A DNA stretch of 64,000 nucleotides from CAZZCU01 sp964652825 (GTDB taxonomy: Bacteria; Bdellovibrionota_B; Oligoflexia; Oligoflexales; CAZZCU01): the NCBI GenBank assembly GCA_964652825.1, contig CAZZCU010000010.1, forward strand, positions 1 through 64,000, read 5' to 3'. The notes beneath the pieces are model-generated. The model made no database searches. It was not told where the DNA came from and saw only the letters and a list, made by a program, of their open reading frames with translations. Shown piece by piece: positions 1 to 7,889 of this stretch. The translations under genes were made by a program, and so were the position numbers. The first letter of the stretch is position 1; every line of letters starts with the position of its first letter.

Positions 1-518
1 TGCGCCAGGCGTTTGCCGGTATTTAATGCTGATTTGCCGCCGATTTGTTTGATGGCGTAGAGAATTCTTTTTTGCACGTACATTGGTTTGCCGCGGCGCA
101 GGTTGCGGGTGTCGGCGTAGGCGGCGGTTAGGGCTGCGAGCATGTTGCTATCGCCGCTGCCTTCGTATTTGCGGCCGATTTGCGTGGCGGCTTCGGCACG
201 CACTACTAGGGCTTTGTCGGTTAAGGCATCTTTAATGATCTGGCGGCAGTAGGCGGCGGGATCATCGATACAGACCTGTACCCAACCGAGCCGCCAGCCC
301 CAGGCCCAGTCTTTGAGGGCTTTGCCGCGCTTGTGGGAGTCTTGCCAGAGTTTGGCGCGGCTGGCTGGCAGCATTTGGCGAAAATACCGCCAGTCGACAT
401 CACTCGGCGCTTTTTCGATCGCAAATTTGTCGGCGATGATAGCTTTTGGTGTAACGGCTAATGCACTAAATCCACTGCCTAAAGTTGTTGCCGCAAAAAA
501 CCATGTTCTCAACTTCAT
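1..518 (-). CDS. exported HEAT-repeat-like protein, C-terminus outside the window
   Basis: Reading the minus strand from the ATG at 516-518 gives an open frame of 172 codons running off the left edge. It starts MKLRTWFFAATTLGSGFSALA, a plausible Sec signal peptide. The mature part is Trp- and Arg-rich near residues 43-80, then becomes helical with Ala-rich segments around residues 105-165 that resemble HEAT repeats (for example AEAATQIGRKYEGSGDSNML). An in-frame ATG 18 nt upstream (534-536) is also possible, but 518 follows a G-rich GGGGGCTGGGGC stretch and gives the better signal peptide. It is divergent from the GYF-PilZ gene. Function is unknown. Confidence 0.7.
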   Translation of the reverse strand, partial: MKLRTWFFAATTLGSGFSALAVTPKAIIADKFAIEKAPSDVDWRYFRQMLPASRAKLWQDSHKRGKALKDWAWGWRLGWVQVCIDDPAAYCRQIIKDALTDKALVVRAEAATQIGRKYEGSGDSNMLAALTAAYADTRNLRRGKPMYVQKRILYAIKQIGGKSALNTGKRLA

Positions 519-711
519 GCCCCAGCCCCCATTCATTTATACCAAAGCAAAATTCGCAACCAGTTGATCTTAAAGATGTTTGTAAAAATTTTTGTCTATT
601 AATTAAAGTTTGTAGTCATCCCTGCCGATCCAAGGCTTGCGGTGGGCGTAGTGCCTACTATTTTAGGCAAATCGTAGAGGTTTTGCCGACTTCTCAAAAG
701 GTGGTTGCATC

Positions 712-1260
712 ATGAACGAACAAGTCTGGTACGTTTATCAAAGCGGGCAGCAGCAAGGTCCCTACGAGACCGCCCAAATCACGCAAATGCTTGATACTAA
801 GATGATCGCCCAGGATGCCTATCTTTTCAAGGTGGGCTGGAAAGACTGGCGTCCGGTGGAAGATACCTATGAAGAGCTCGGTATACCGAATCTGCGTGGT
901 CCATCCTCGTCAGCGCGCCGCGCCGGCGCGCCGCGTGCCTCGACAGCGGGTCGCGTCATTGTGCACAACAATGGTCAATTGGTTATCGGTGGTGGCGTCA
1001 ATATTTCTGCTACCGGTATTTTTGTTGAGACCACTGATGAGCTGTTCAACGTCGGTGAGATTCTAAAATTGTCAGTACGTTGTGACGGTCTGGCTAAACC
1101 CTTCAACGCCATTGCTCAGGTCATTCGTTTCAACTCGGATTCGCGATGGCCGGTCGGCTACGGCTTGCGCTTCGTTAATCTCGAAGATGCGGTACGTCTG
1201 GATATTGAGCGCATTGTTGCCAGCAGTGGCGACGAGAACCGCCGCACTGCGAGTAATTAG
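712..1260 (+). CDS. GYF_2-PilZ domain protein (candidate cyclic-di-GMP effector)
   Basis: The protein has 182 residues and no signal peptide. Residues 6-52 form a GYF_2 domain (WYVY...GPYET...GWKDWRPV), thought to mediate protein-protein contacts. Residues ~70-175 look like a PilZ domain, the cyclic-di-GMP receptor fold: NISATG at 97-102 matches the (D/N)xSxxG signature and an Arg-rich stretch (RRAGAPR) precedes it. The spacing of the arginines does not exactly match RxxxR, so ligand binding is inferred. AAGGTGG lies about 9 nt before the ATG. It is followed after 61 nt by a gene of unknown function in the same direction. This domain pair is common in Bdellovibrionota and Myxococcota. Confidence 0.85.
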   Translation: MNEQVWYVYQSGQQQGPYETAQITQMLDTKMIAQDAYLFKVGWKDWRPVEDTYEELGIPNLRGPSSSARRAGAPRASTAGRVIVHNNGQLVIGGGVNISATGIFVETTDELFNVGEILKLSVRCDGLAKPFNAIAQVIRFNSDSRWPVGYGLRFVNLEDAVRLDIERIVASSGDENRRTASN

Positions 1261-1321
1261 CGGGCGTGACGAAAAGGTCAGAGATTTCAGAAAAAGAATC
1301 GCTCAGCAAAGGAAATGATCC

Positions 1322-2536
1322 ATGGATCAGTTCATGCAGAATAATCACGAAGTCAAGCACTGGCGTCACACGACGACGCTGGCCGCGATGCAGACGTTGA
1401 TCGATAAAGGTGCGTTGCTGCCGTGGGATGATGTCAGACATCTTGGTAAGGCTTTGGCCCCCGAACAGCAGGCCGAACTCATCCGGCATTTTGCGCTGCG
1501 TTTTGGCGAGCGGATGGAAGATCGTCTTGCCCAGGAAATTATTATCGAATCATTGCTGGCCTGGCTGGCGCAGGCACCTGAAGAAAAACTTTTACAGGCT
1601 TTTCTCGAGGCGACGTTGTCGCAACCGGGACCGAGTCAGGTGGCGATGCGGTTTGTCGAGCTGGCGATGACCATGGATCTCACCGATGCCGAAAACGAAG
1701 CGGATATCATGTCCATCGCCGTGTCGATTATCTGCGAGCTTGGCCTCGCGGTAAGAGCACTTGATGATCAATATCCCGATACGCCGGCGGCGCGCGAAAT
1801 TCTGATGGGACATATCGCCACTTATCTCGTGTCGCTCGGTAACACCGATAACAATTGTATTCGCCTCAGCTTGTTCAATTATTTTGGCGTCACCGAAGCC
1901 AACCTAGAGGTTAAACCCTGCTTTAGCAAAGTTATGGGTCGCTTTGGCCACACGCTACTGGATCACTTATTCTCATTGTTATTCCGCAAGAAGACCGAGG
2001 CGATTGCTTTGCAATACCTGCTGGAAAATCTGCCCTTCGTTTTGGAGGCGGATCGTCACAGTCAACAGATACTCCATGAGACCATGAAGTATTACATGCT
2101 GAAGAAACCCAATCGCTTTGGTTTATTCATTCAGACGTTGGCAACGCATTTGATCGATGCCACGCACGGACGACCAAGCGAGATGGCCAAAGTGTTTTTG
2201 CAACACGTTGCCGCGTTGCTAAAAGTCGCTTCCGATCTCAACCACCGCGAGCTCGGTGGTGAGTTGATGGGCGTGTTGTCCAAATTCAGCCACGATCCTT
2301 ATCGCAATCTACTGATCGATCAGATTCTGGCGCAGCCAGATTTGCGTCGCAACTTTCGCGAGTTGTTGACCGAACTCAAAGCCGCGCAGGCATCGATCGA
2401 GGGTCTACATACCGCGAATCGCTTTATCAGTACCAAGCGCGGACGTAAGCCAAGCTTTGCGCGTGCTAATGGTATCGTAACGATGCGCCAGGTGGCTTTT
2501 CTCGGCGTCCAGGAGCCCGAAGCACAAGCGAGTTAA
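1322..2536 (+). CDS. alpha-helical protein of unknown function
   Basis: The gene encodes 404 residues with no signal peptide or membrane segment, so it should be cytoplasmic. The sequence is almost wholly helical, with repeating amphipathic segments (for example QAELIRHFALRFGERMEDRL and HEVKHWRHTTTLAAMQTLID), suggesting an alpha-solenoid or HEAT-like fold. The tail is basic (STKRGRKPSF). I do not recognise the family. AAGGA lies about 10 nt before the ATG. It sits between the GYF-PilZ gene and the trypsin-like lipoprotein gene, whose ATG follows its stop by only 6 nt, so the three may be one transcript. Confidence 0.7.
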   Translation: MDQFMQNNHEVKHWRHTTTLAAMQTLIDKGALLPWDDVRHLGKALAPEQQAELIRHFALRFGERMEDRLAQEIIIESLLAWLAQAPEEKLLQAFLEATLSQPGPSQVAMRFVELAMTMDLTDAENEADIMSIAVSIICELGLAVRALDDQYPDTPAAREILMGHIATYLVSLGNTDNNCIRLSLFNYFGVTEANLEVKPCFSKVMGRFGHTLLDHLFSLLFRKKTEAIALQYLLENLPFVLEADRHSQQILHETMKYYMLKKPNRFGLFIQTLATHLIDATHGRPSEMAKVFLQHVAALLKVASDLNHRELGGELMGVLSKFSHDPYRNLLIDQILAQPDLRRNFRELLTELKAAQASIEGLHTANRFISTKRGRKPSFARANGIVTMRQVAFLGVQEPEAQAS

Positions 2537-2542
2537 ATCGAG

Positions 2543-3412
2543 ATGTATGGATTGATAAAATACGCGGCTATTGCCGCCACCATTGGTGTGCTATTGCCCG
2601 CTTGCAAACAAAGAAGTGGGCTTGCGCAGCTGCAAAATAACGGCAGCGAGGTTGCCGATCCTACCAAGTCCGCAGTGGTGCCGTTGCTCGTGGAAGACAC
2701 GCGCTTGTGTACTGGTACCATCATTAATGACAAAGCGCAGATTTTGACTGCAGCACATTGCTTCGACGGCTTTCTTTCGCAGTCTGGCATTCATGTTCTC
2801 GTCGCTATTGACGGCAAAACCTATATGCCCAAGCACATCGCTATTCATCCACATTACAATTCAGATGATTTGGATTCGCCATACGATTTGGCGGTTTTAA
2901 GTTTTGCCAAGCCGATTCCTATACCGGCGAAATTGGCTATTGCTGATCGTTATCAATATGACAATCCGGCCGATGAGGTGGTGACTGTGATCGGCTATGG
3001 ACAGTTGGTTCCGGATCATTCCCATTTTGGTAACAAGGTTTCGATCGGGGACGTAGGAGTTTTGCGCTCCGGAACGAATAGAATTTCCTCGGCGCTTGGC
3101 AATACCCTTTATATTAATGGGCCTGCGATGACAGCTGACAATGACCGGGTGACACCGGCAGCCGGTGATTCCGGTGGGCCGCTATTGCAACATGGCAAAG
3201 TGATTGGCGTGGCATCGCGCAGTGACTTTGTGGAGGCAGACCGGATTGTCGCTATCTATACGCATTGGACACCATTTGTTAAGGACGGCTCGACACATCC
3301 TAATTGGGCGTTTATCCAAGCCGTGACCAGCCGGGATTTTGCCGACCTGCGTACGGGAAAATTAAATGACTACGATGGTTATCGCGGGTTATTAGAAAAT
3401 ACCTCCAAGTAA
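2543..3412 (+). CDS. trypsin-like serine protease, predicted lipoprotein
   Basis: The product is 289 residues of the chymotrypsin (S1) family. The N-terminus is a lipoprotein signal ending LLPAC, with Cys21 as the lipidation site, so the enzyme is probably anchored in the envelope. The catalytic triad is complete: His72 (LTAAHC), Asp115 (YDLAVLSF) and Ser210 (GDSGGPL). Trypsin-like proteases with LTAAHC and GDSGGP motifs are numerous in predatory and surface-degrading relatives of Bdellovibrio. The ATG lies 6 nt after the upstream stop and has only a weak GAG in front of it, which suggests translational coupling. Confidence 0.9.
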   Translation: MYGLIKYAAIAATIGVLLPACKQRSGLAQLQNNGSEVADPTKSAVVPLLVEDTRLCTGTIINDKAQILTAAHCFDGFLSQSGIHVLVAIDGKTYMPKHIAIHPHYNSDDLDSPYDLAVLSFAKPIPIPAKLAIADRYQYDNPADEVVTVIGYGQLVPDHSHFGNKVSIGDVGVLRSGTNRISSALGNTLYINGPAMTADNDRVTPAAGDSGGPLLQHGKVIGVASRSDFVEADRIVAIYTHWTPFVKDGSTHPNWAFIQAVTSRDFADLRTGKLNDYDGYRGLLENTSK

Positions 3413-3610
3413 TCCGACCTTCTTTTTTGTCATAGAAAAATCAAAGATATAACAATCTAATATTACTGATATTTTTTGCCATATTCATGAATAACTAAAG
3501 TCTATGTCGCAGACGCCGAGACAGTATGTACAGCTACCAGGGGGTGGTTTATTTTAAAGCGCCTGCATGTTGCCATAATTACAAACTTTGTTGAGAGCAG
3601 TGCGACAGCG

Positions 3611-6349
3611 TTGTCGGCATTGTTGCTGCTGAGCGGTTGTTTGGGTGGGCCGTCGTTGTTTCAGCAAGAAGGTGACGCGGCGATGCCGACCATTTCGCTT
3701 GCGACCGTCGAGGATATGGACGGCGTTTTGAGTGGCGAATTCCGTTCTGATTTAAATGTTGCGCAAATGCTTAGTGCTACATCCGGTGATATCGCCGGTA
3801 GCAGTATTGCGTTTCCGCCAGGCTCACTGGCTTTTAGCACATCTATTTCCATGCAAACGGGTACGAGTCTGGCTAGTACGAGTGTTGCGTCGTCATTAGG
3901 TGTTAGCTCGTTGACTCAAGCGAGTTCTGCCGTGGTCGTCTCGGCAGGGTCTAGTATTGATGCAAGCAGTCCGTTTACTATTCAGCTGGCTTTGTCCGTA
4001 ACTAATTTGCACTTTTTGCTAAGCGATCCCTATGAACGCTTGCATGTGGTTTATAAAGTTACGCAAGCTGATGCTGGACAGCGCATGGTCATGGGTATCA
4101 TTCCGCGGTCCGAGCTTATTGTTAGCGGCAATAAAGTGTCTTTCCAGACGAAACATTTTGGTCAATTTCAAGCCGTGTATACGGAAGCAGCGGTTGCCGA
4201 CCATAAACAGGTGGAAAGCGATATTCCGATTTTGACCAAAGCCGCCGAGAAAAATTTGGAGTCGATTGTCTGGCAGAACGTGTTGGTTAGTCTTGGCGGT
4301 AGTCGTAGTGTTCAGATGTCGACGCAAGTCGGTGGTCTTGGCATGCTCAGGCAGTGCCATGCGATTTTTGATCGCAATCGACTCATGCCGTGGGATCGGG
4401 ACGTGACCACGCAGGCAACGACACATAGTTTTGTAGCTCCGGATGCGATGGATGGTACGTATTACGGCGCGTTTGAATGCGTCGACGACATGGGACGCAT
4501 AGCTATGTCGCCCTGGTCCCAAGCAGTGACGATCAAAAGTCTTGCGAATAGCACTTTTGTGCTTAGCAGTATTTCGGCGGGTTCTGGTGTTTTGGCATCT
4601 GTTTTAAAGCCGATTGTTTTAGCCTTTAGCAACCGGGTGAAAACCACCAACGTGCCTGCTGATGCCATTAAAGTCTGGCGTCACAACCGCAAGGCCGATG
4701 TTACGATGAATGTGCAGTGGCAAGCGAGTGGCGAGCGGGCGATTTTGACGCCGACTGGATCAGACGATATGCCGTTGTTTAGTTTGGCCAGTCGTTATCG
4801 CGTTGAGTTAAAAGATTTAAAGAGTGTCAGTGGCGAATCATTGGTTGGTGTTGCTAGAGAGTTTGTTACGGAAGATGGTGGTTGGGGTAAAACTGCAGGC
4901 CAGATTGTTAGTGATTTGTCACCTAACGACGCTTTGCCTTATCAACTTAAAGTCGCTAATAACGGCAATGCTATTGGTGCTGGTATTGATGGTGGAAAAT
5001 TGAAAGCCTTTGCCAGGATTGGCACGGCCGGTACTTGGACTTCTCTGACGACAAATGAGTTTCCATGTAACATCTCAGGAACCGATGCGGTTTGGTCGGA
5101 TGTTGCGATGGATCCATTTGGACGCTATGCGGTTGTTGCAGCTTTTAGGGGTGGTAGTACAAATAAGCTTTATACGTGTCTTTTCAAGTTGGAGACTGCG
5201 GGCTGGCAAGTGCAAACTTTGCCTGACCGTCCCTATGACGTATATGCAAGTAACCAAGCGGTACCAGTTATGGCGACGACCGAGCAAGGAAGCGTTTTGC
5301 TGGTTTGGTATGATCACGCCAGCGATCCAAGAAAGATCAAAAGCTCAACTATTAATCTCAACGCCGAATCTCCGGCATGGAGTGCGGCTGATGTTGCCGA
5401 GATCGGTGTTGGTCCATCAGTTGAGGCTTCAACTTTATCGGTGGCTTTGAGTTCCACTCAGCGTGGAATCATTGCCTGGCGTGACAAAAGTGACCCTTCA
5501 ATTATAAGTGCAGCAGTGACGACATCAATAACATCAGATTCGTGGCTGCCGGTAACGATTTCCGACCCAGAAACGAATATGCTTTTTTCGCAGACAGTGG
5601 CTGCTTCGCAGGATGCGTCTTTGCTTACGAAAATAGATGCACTAGGTAACGCTTACGTCATCTGGAAGTATGATGAAGAAAACATTCAAATACGTCGATT
5701 CGGACCCGGTGACGCAACCCCGAAAAGTGCTGCGATCGTGCTAGGTACCGGCGTGACGTTCCCGACACCTCTTGATGCGCATATGGATGGAATGGGGAAT
5801 TTGCATTTAGCATGGTTTGCGCATACGTCGGTGAAGGCTTTACGTTTGTTGGCACCCGCGGCTGCCAATACCACAAATTTCGCTGCTCTTGTTAATGACA
5901 GTATCGGTACGGTCATGAGTGATATTACGAATATTACGGAGTCAGGAACCATGGTGCGGATTGTGACGAGTATCGATGGAGGCAAGCGCACAGTCGTTGC
6001 GAAATTTCCTAGCGACTTGCGTGCCGCTTATGTCAACGGTAATGGTGAGTGGCAGCCAAGCGCAGACCTCAATCATAATATGAATGCTTTGCGGATCCCT
6101 GCCTTCGATGCAGAAGGTAATGTCAGCATCGTCTATAGCATTGATGGCAAGGTGTATGCTTTACGCTCGGCGCAGCCGACTCATGATTGGGTTTCGACGC
6201 TGGTATATGATTCCGAGGAGGTTCCGGATCTGATTTGTAAGGATCCGGCGGTGGCAGTCGATCGTCATGGTCGTATCACTGCCGCCTGGCCCGTAGGTAA
6301 TAGTTCGTTTGCCATCAAAACCAAAATGTTCCAGGCACAGGTACCTTAA
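3611..6349 (+). CDS. large lipoprotein with Ig-like and propeller-like repeats
   Basis: The frame encodes about 910-930 residues. The lipobox LLLLSGC is clear. Around residues 315-415 is a bacterial Ig-like (Big_5/SbsA type) domain. The C-terminal half contains recurrent segments such as DALGNAYVIWKYD, DGMGNLHLAWFAH and DAEGNVSIVYS, typical of sialidase-like beta-propeller repeats, so it is probably a surface protein. The coordinates use the TTG at 3611, the first conventional start, but that start leaves no positive n-region. The frame is open upstream, and an ATT at 3551 sits 6 nt after AGGGGG (3539-3544); initiation there would give a better signal with Lys-Arg and Cys30 as the lipid site. 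A weak promoter may lie at 3427-3453. Confidence 0.8.
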   Translation: MSALLLLSGCLGGPSLFQQEGDAAMPTISLATVEDMDGVLSGEFRSDLNVAQMLSATSGDIAGSSIAFPPGSLAFSTSISMQTGTSLASTSVASSLGVSSLTQASSAVVVSAGSSIDASSPFTIQLALSVTNLHFLLSDPYERLHVVYKVTQADAGQRMVMGIIPRSELIVSGNKVSFQTKHFGQFQAVYTEAAVADHKQVESDIPILTKAAEKNLESIVWQNVLVSLGGSRSVQMSTQVGGLGMLRQCHAIFDRNRLMPWDRDVTTQATTHSFVAPDAMDGTYYGAFECVDDMGRIAMSPWSQAVTIKSLANSTFVLSSISAGSGVLASVLKPIVLAFSNRVKTTNVPADAIKVWRHNRKADVTMNVQWQASGERAILTPTGSDDMPLFSLASRYRVELKDLKSVSGESLVGVAREFVTEDGGWGKTAGQIVSDLSPNDALPYQLKVANNGNAIGAGIDGGKLKAFARIGTAGTWTSLTTNEFPCNISGTDAVWSDVAMDPFGRYAVVAAFRGGSTNKLYTCLFKLETAGWQVQTLPDRPYDVYASNQAVPVMATTEQGSVLLVWYDHASDPRKIKSSTINLNAESPAWSAADVAEIGVGPSVEASTLSVALSSTQRGIIAWRDKSDPSIISAAVTTSITSDSWLPVTISDPETNMLFSQTVAASQDASLLTKIDALGNAYVIWKYDEENIQIRRFGPGDATPKSAAIVLGTGVTFPTPLDAHMDGMGNLHLAWFAHTSVKALRLLAPAAANTTNFAALVNDSIGTVMSDITNITESGTMVRIVTSIDGGKRTVVAKFPSDLRAAYVNGNGEWQPSADLNHNMNALRIPAFDAEGNVSIVYSIDGKVYALRSAQPTHDWVSTLVYDSEEVPDLICKDPAVAVDRHGRITAAWPVGNSSFAIKTKMFQAQVP

Positions 6350-6386
6350 TCTTGGTTCCAAATTCTCGTCTTGTATCACCGACACA

Positions 6387-6408
6387 TCAACTCCGACGTC
6401 GGAGTTGA
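6387..6408. promoter_or_regulatory. 22-bp perfect palindrome, candidate operator
   Basis: Every base of the 22-bp site pairs with its mirror position (arms TCAACTCCGAC and GTCGGAGTTGA). It lies 38 bp after the large lipoprotein gene and about 23 bp before the predicted -35 of the toxin-antitoxin promoter. About 0.015 such sites are expected by chance in 64 kb. The 16-bp core recurs at 54140-54155. It could be an operator for the toxin-antitoxin genes or, as RNA, a weak terminator; the T run (6423-6429) starts 15 nt downstream, which is too far for a standard one. Confidence 0.5.
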
Positions 6409-6430
6409 GTTAAATAACCTACTTTTTTTA

Positions 6431-6480
6431 TTGATAAAACCCCCTAAAATACCATATATAATTATGGATTTAGGAGGGGG
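6431..6480 (+). promoter_or_regulatory. predicted promoter with overlapping inverted repeat, upstream of the TA operon
   Basis: A -35 TTGATA (6431-6436) is followed after 18 nt by TATATA (6455-6460), overlapping a perfect TATAAT (6457-6462). The -10 is enclosed by inverted arms: CCATA (6452-6456) with TATGG (6463-6467), and CCCCCT (6440-6445) with AGGGGG (6475-6480). A dyad over the -10 is the expected site for autorepression by an antitoxin. The leader to the antitoxin ATG would be about 140 nt. Confidence 0.45.
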
Positions 6481-6571
6481 AAAGTATTTTGCATCATCTG
6501 AGAGAAACCCAATTAAAGTAGTGTTAAAGATATTGTTAAAACATCCGATAAGAGGTATGTTATCGAAGTAA

Positions 6572-6596
6572 TAGGACCCTATTTTGGTGGGTCTTA
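6572..6596 (+). promoter_or_regulatory. stem-loop overlapping the antitoxin ribosome binding site
   Basis: TAGGACCC (6572-6579) pairs with GGGTCTTA (6589-6596), 8 bp with one G-U, around a 9-nt loop. The 3' arm ends inside the Shine-Dalgarno sequence TTAGGAG (6594-6600) of the antitoxin gene, so folding could limit ribosome access. This is a structural prediction only. Confidence 0.4.
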
Positions 6597-6608
6597 GGAG
6601 AAAAAGTC

Positions 6609-6920
6609 ATGAAAAACAACCTCTTCAAAGAAACCGTCACCGTAACAGAGCTAAAAGGGTCGCGCGGCAATGAAATGCTTGGTGAGCTTGTTGGTCAGGA
6701 TGCTCTGCGCATCTTGCATCGGGACAAGGCGATCAAAGTCGTCATCACCGAGGAGTTTTATCTATCGTTACTTAGCCACTGGAACGCTGGTATCAATCCT
6801 CAGCCCGCTGGGTCGTCCGTCGAGGAGATGAAACGGATCGCCCGCGAAGAATTTAACTCTATGCTCGAACAGTTGAGGACCGAGCCAACGAACAACAAGG
6901 TCAAGGCGCGGCATGGCTAA
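6609..6920 (+). CDS. putative antitoxin of a type II toxin-antitoxin pair
   Basis: The product has 103 residues. The first half has a short beta/helix pattern (TVTVTELKGSRGNEML...KAIKVVITEEFYLSLL) like Phd/YefM-type antitoxins, and the C-terminal third is a long charged helix (EEMKRIAREEFNSMLEQL), the usual toxin-binding part. A strong TTAGGAG lies 8 nt before the ATG. It overlaps the toxin gene by 8 nt, the normal layout for such pairs. Family assignment is by pattern and context, not a firm domain match. Confidence 0.65.
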   Translation: MKNNLFKETVTVTELKGSRGNEMLGELVGQDALRILHRDKAIKVVITEEFYLSLLSHWNAGINPQPAGSSVEEMKRIAREEFNSMLEQLRTEPTNNKVKARHG

Positions 6921-7236
6921 AGCGGCAACCTGGATCGGCTGGCGCAATACTCAGATACAGTCAGCGGTGATTGCTCGTGCTGTTTCGTTGGCCATATATA
7001 GTGGCGATCCGGAAACAGCTGATCGTTACCTCGACAAAATCGCCGAGCTGATCGAGCATCTTGAACGCAACCCGCTCATGGGCACGCGCAGTGCTAAAAT
7101 TCCCACGTCTCGCTATTTTCCGATCGGCAGGCCGGCCCCTGGCAATCCAGATACGCTCGTATATACATACGACGAGACTGCAAAAAGTATCCTTGGTGAC
7201 GGAACCTATCCGTACCTTCCGCCGCTTTATAAATAG
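6913..7236 (+). CDS. putative RelE/ParE-type toxin
   Basis: The product has 107 residues. After two N-terminal helices (ETADRYLDKIAELIEHLERNP) comes the MGTRSAKIP...RYFPIG segment and then strands with a tyrosine (DTLVYTYDE), matching the ParE/RelE fold in which the helical part is followed by Gly-Arg and a beta sheet. ParE proteins poison DNA gyrase and RelE proteins cleave mRNA on the ribosome; which activity applies cannot be read from the sequence. The start overlaps the upstream antitoxin gene by 8 nt. Confidence 0.7.
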   Translation: MAKAATWIGWRNTQIQSAVIARAVSLAIYSGDPETADRYLDKIAELIEHLERNPLMGTRSAKIPTSRYFPIGRPAPGNPDTLVYTYDETAKSILGDGTYPYLPPLYK

Positions 7237-7293
7237 ATTGTTCCTTCAAGTGACTCTCAGATGCGTGGCAAAAGGTGGCGGGTCAGAGAGCGA

Positions 7294-7315
7294 TAATCTC
7301 AGGCTGTTGAGATTA
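7294..7315. terminator. hairpin between convergent genes
   Basis: TAATCTCA (7294-7301) pairs perfectly with TGAGATTA (7308-7315) around a 6-nt loop. It overlaps the last codons of the minus-strand lipoprotein gene and lies 58 nt after the toxin gene. No T run follows in either direction, so it is at best a weak or Rho-assisted end point. Confidence 0.3.
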
Positions 7316-7879
7316 ATCCCTAACATTCGTGTCGGGATGTAAATCTGCGGGCTTATCAATTCCAGGTCCTGGTTTGGCCTGAATCTGCGACTCTGGCGCA
7401 ACGGGGAAGTCGACGCTGGTGCGATTGCCCATGACGTCTTTGATCAGCCAGAGTTTGTTTTCGCGGACGACAGACACGGTATTCTCGGTGATAACCTGCG
7501 GCGCGGTAGTCTCGGCGCCTGGCTTGGGCTCTGTGGCGCCGAAGTCTTTGTAGCTTAGACGGAAGGTGATTTCGGTTTCGCGCGGTGTGCGATCGCGACG
7601 TTCGACCACCGAATAACTTTCGATTTTATATTTTCTATCGATATAGGCGGCCTTGATGGTTTCGTCGGAGGCTTGGGCGATCGCGTTTTTGAGATTGCCA
7701 GTGGTGAATTCCATCAATGCACTGCGTTCGCTGACGCTGGCCATATTCAAGGCAATGTTGAGATAGGCTTCGACCACTTGTTCCGGATTCATATCACTGT
7801 GACTAAGACCACAAAAGCGGGTACATCCGGTAATAATCAAAGCCAGAACGATCCATCTGCTATGCTGCAACATTGCCAT
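7313..7879 (-). CDS. predicted lipoprotein, NTF2-like accessory type
   Basis: The product has 188 residues. It begins with a short signal peptide ending IITGC (lipid site Cys19). The mature part has the helix-helix-sheet layout of DUF4878/NTF2-like lipoproteins: PEQVVEAYLNIALNM, then strands such as ESYSVVERRD and ENTVSVVRENKLWLIKDV. A proline-rich tail follows. TAGGAG sits 4 nt before the ATG. It is the last gene of a minus-strand block starting at lapA or rpsA, 10 nt behind the PLD-like gene. Function is unknown. Confidence 0.75.
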   Translation of the reverse strand: MAMLQHSRWIVLALIITGCTRFCGLSHSDMNPEQVVEAYLNIALNMASVSERSALMEFTTGNLKNAIAQASDETIKAAYIDRKYKIESYSVVERRDRTPRETEITFRLSYKDFGATEPKPGAETTAPQVITENTVSVVRENKLWLIKDVMGNRTSVDFPVAPESQIQAKPGPGIDKPADLHPDTNVRD

Positions 7880-7889
7880 GTTCTCCTAT

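Noticed and set aside
3482..3493. 12-bp palindrome TATTCATGAATA before the large lipoprotein
   Set aside because: About 15 palindromes of this length are expected in 64 kb by chance.
6371..6571. Open frame of 66 codons before the antitoxin gene
   Set aside because: It begins at a TTG without a ribosome site, is AT-rich and low in complexity, and overlaps the predicted promoter and dyad. It is better read as leader DNA.
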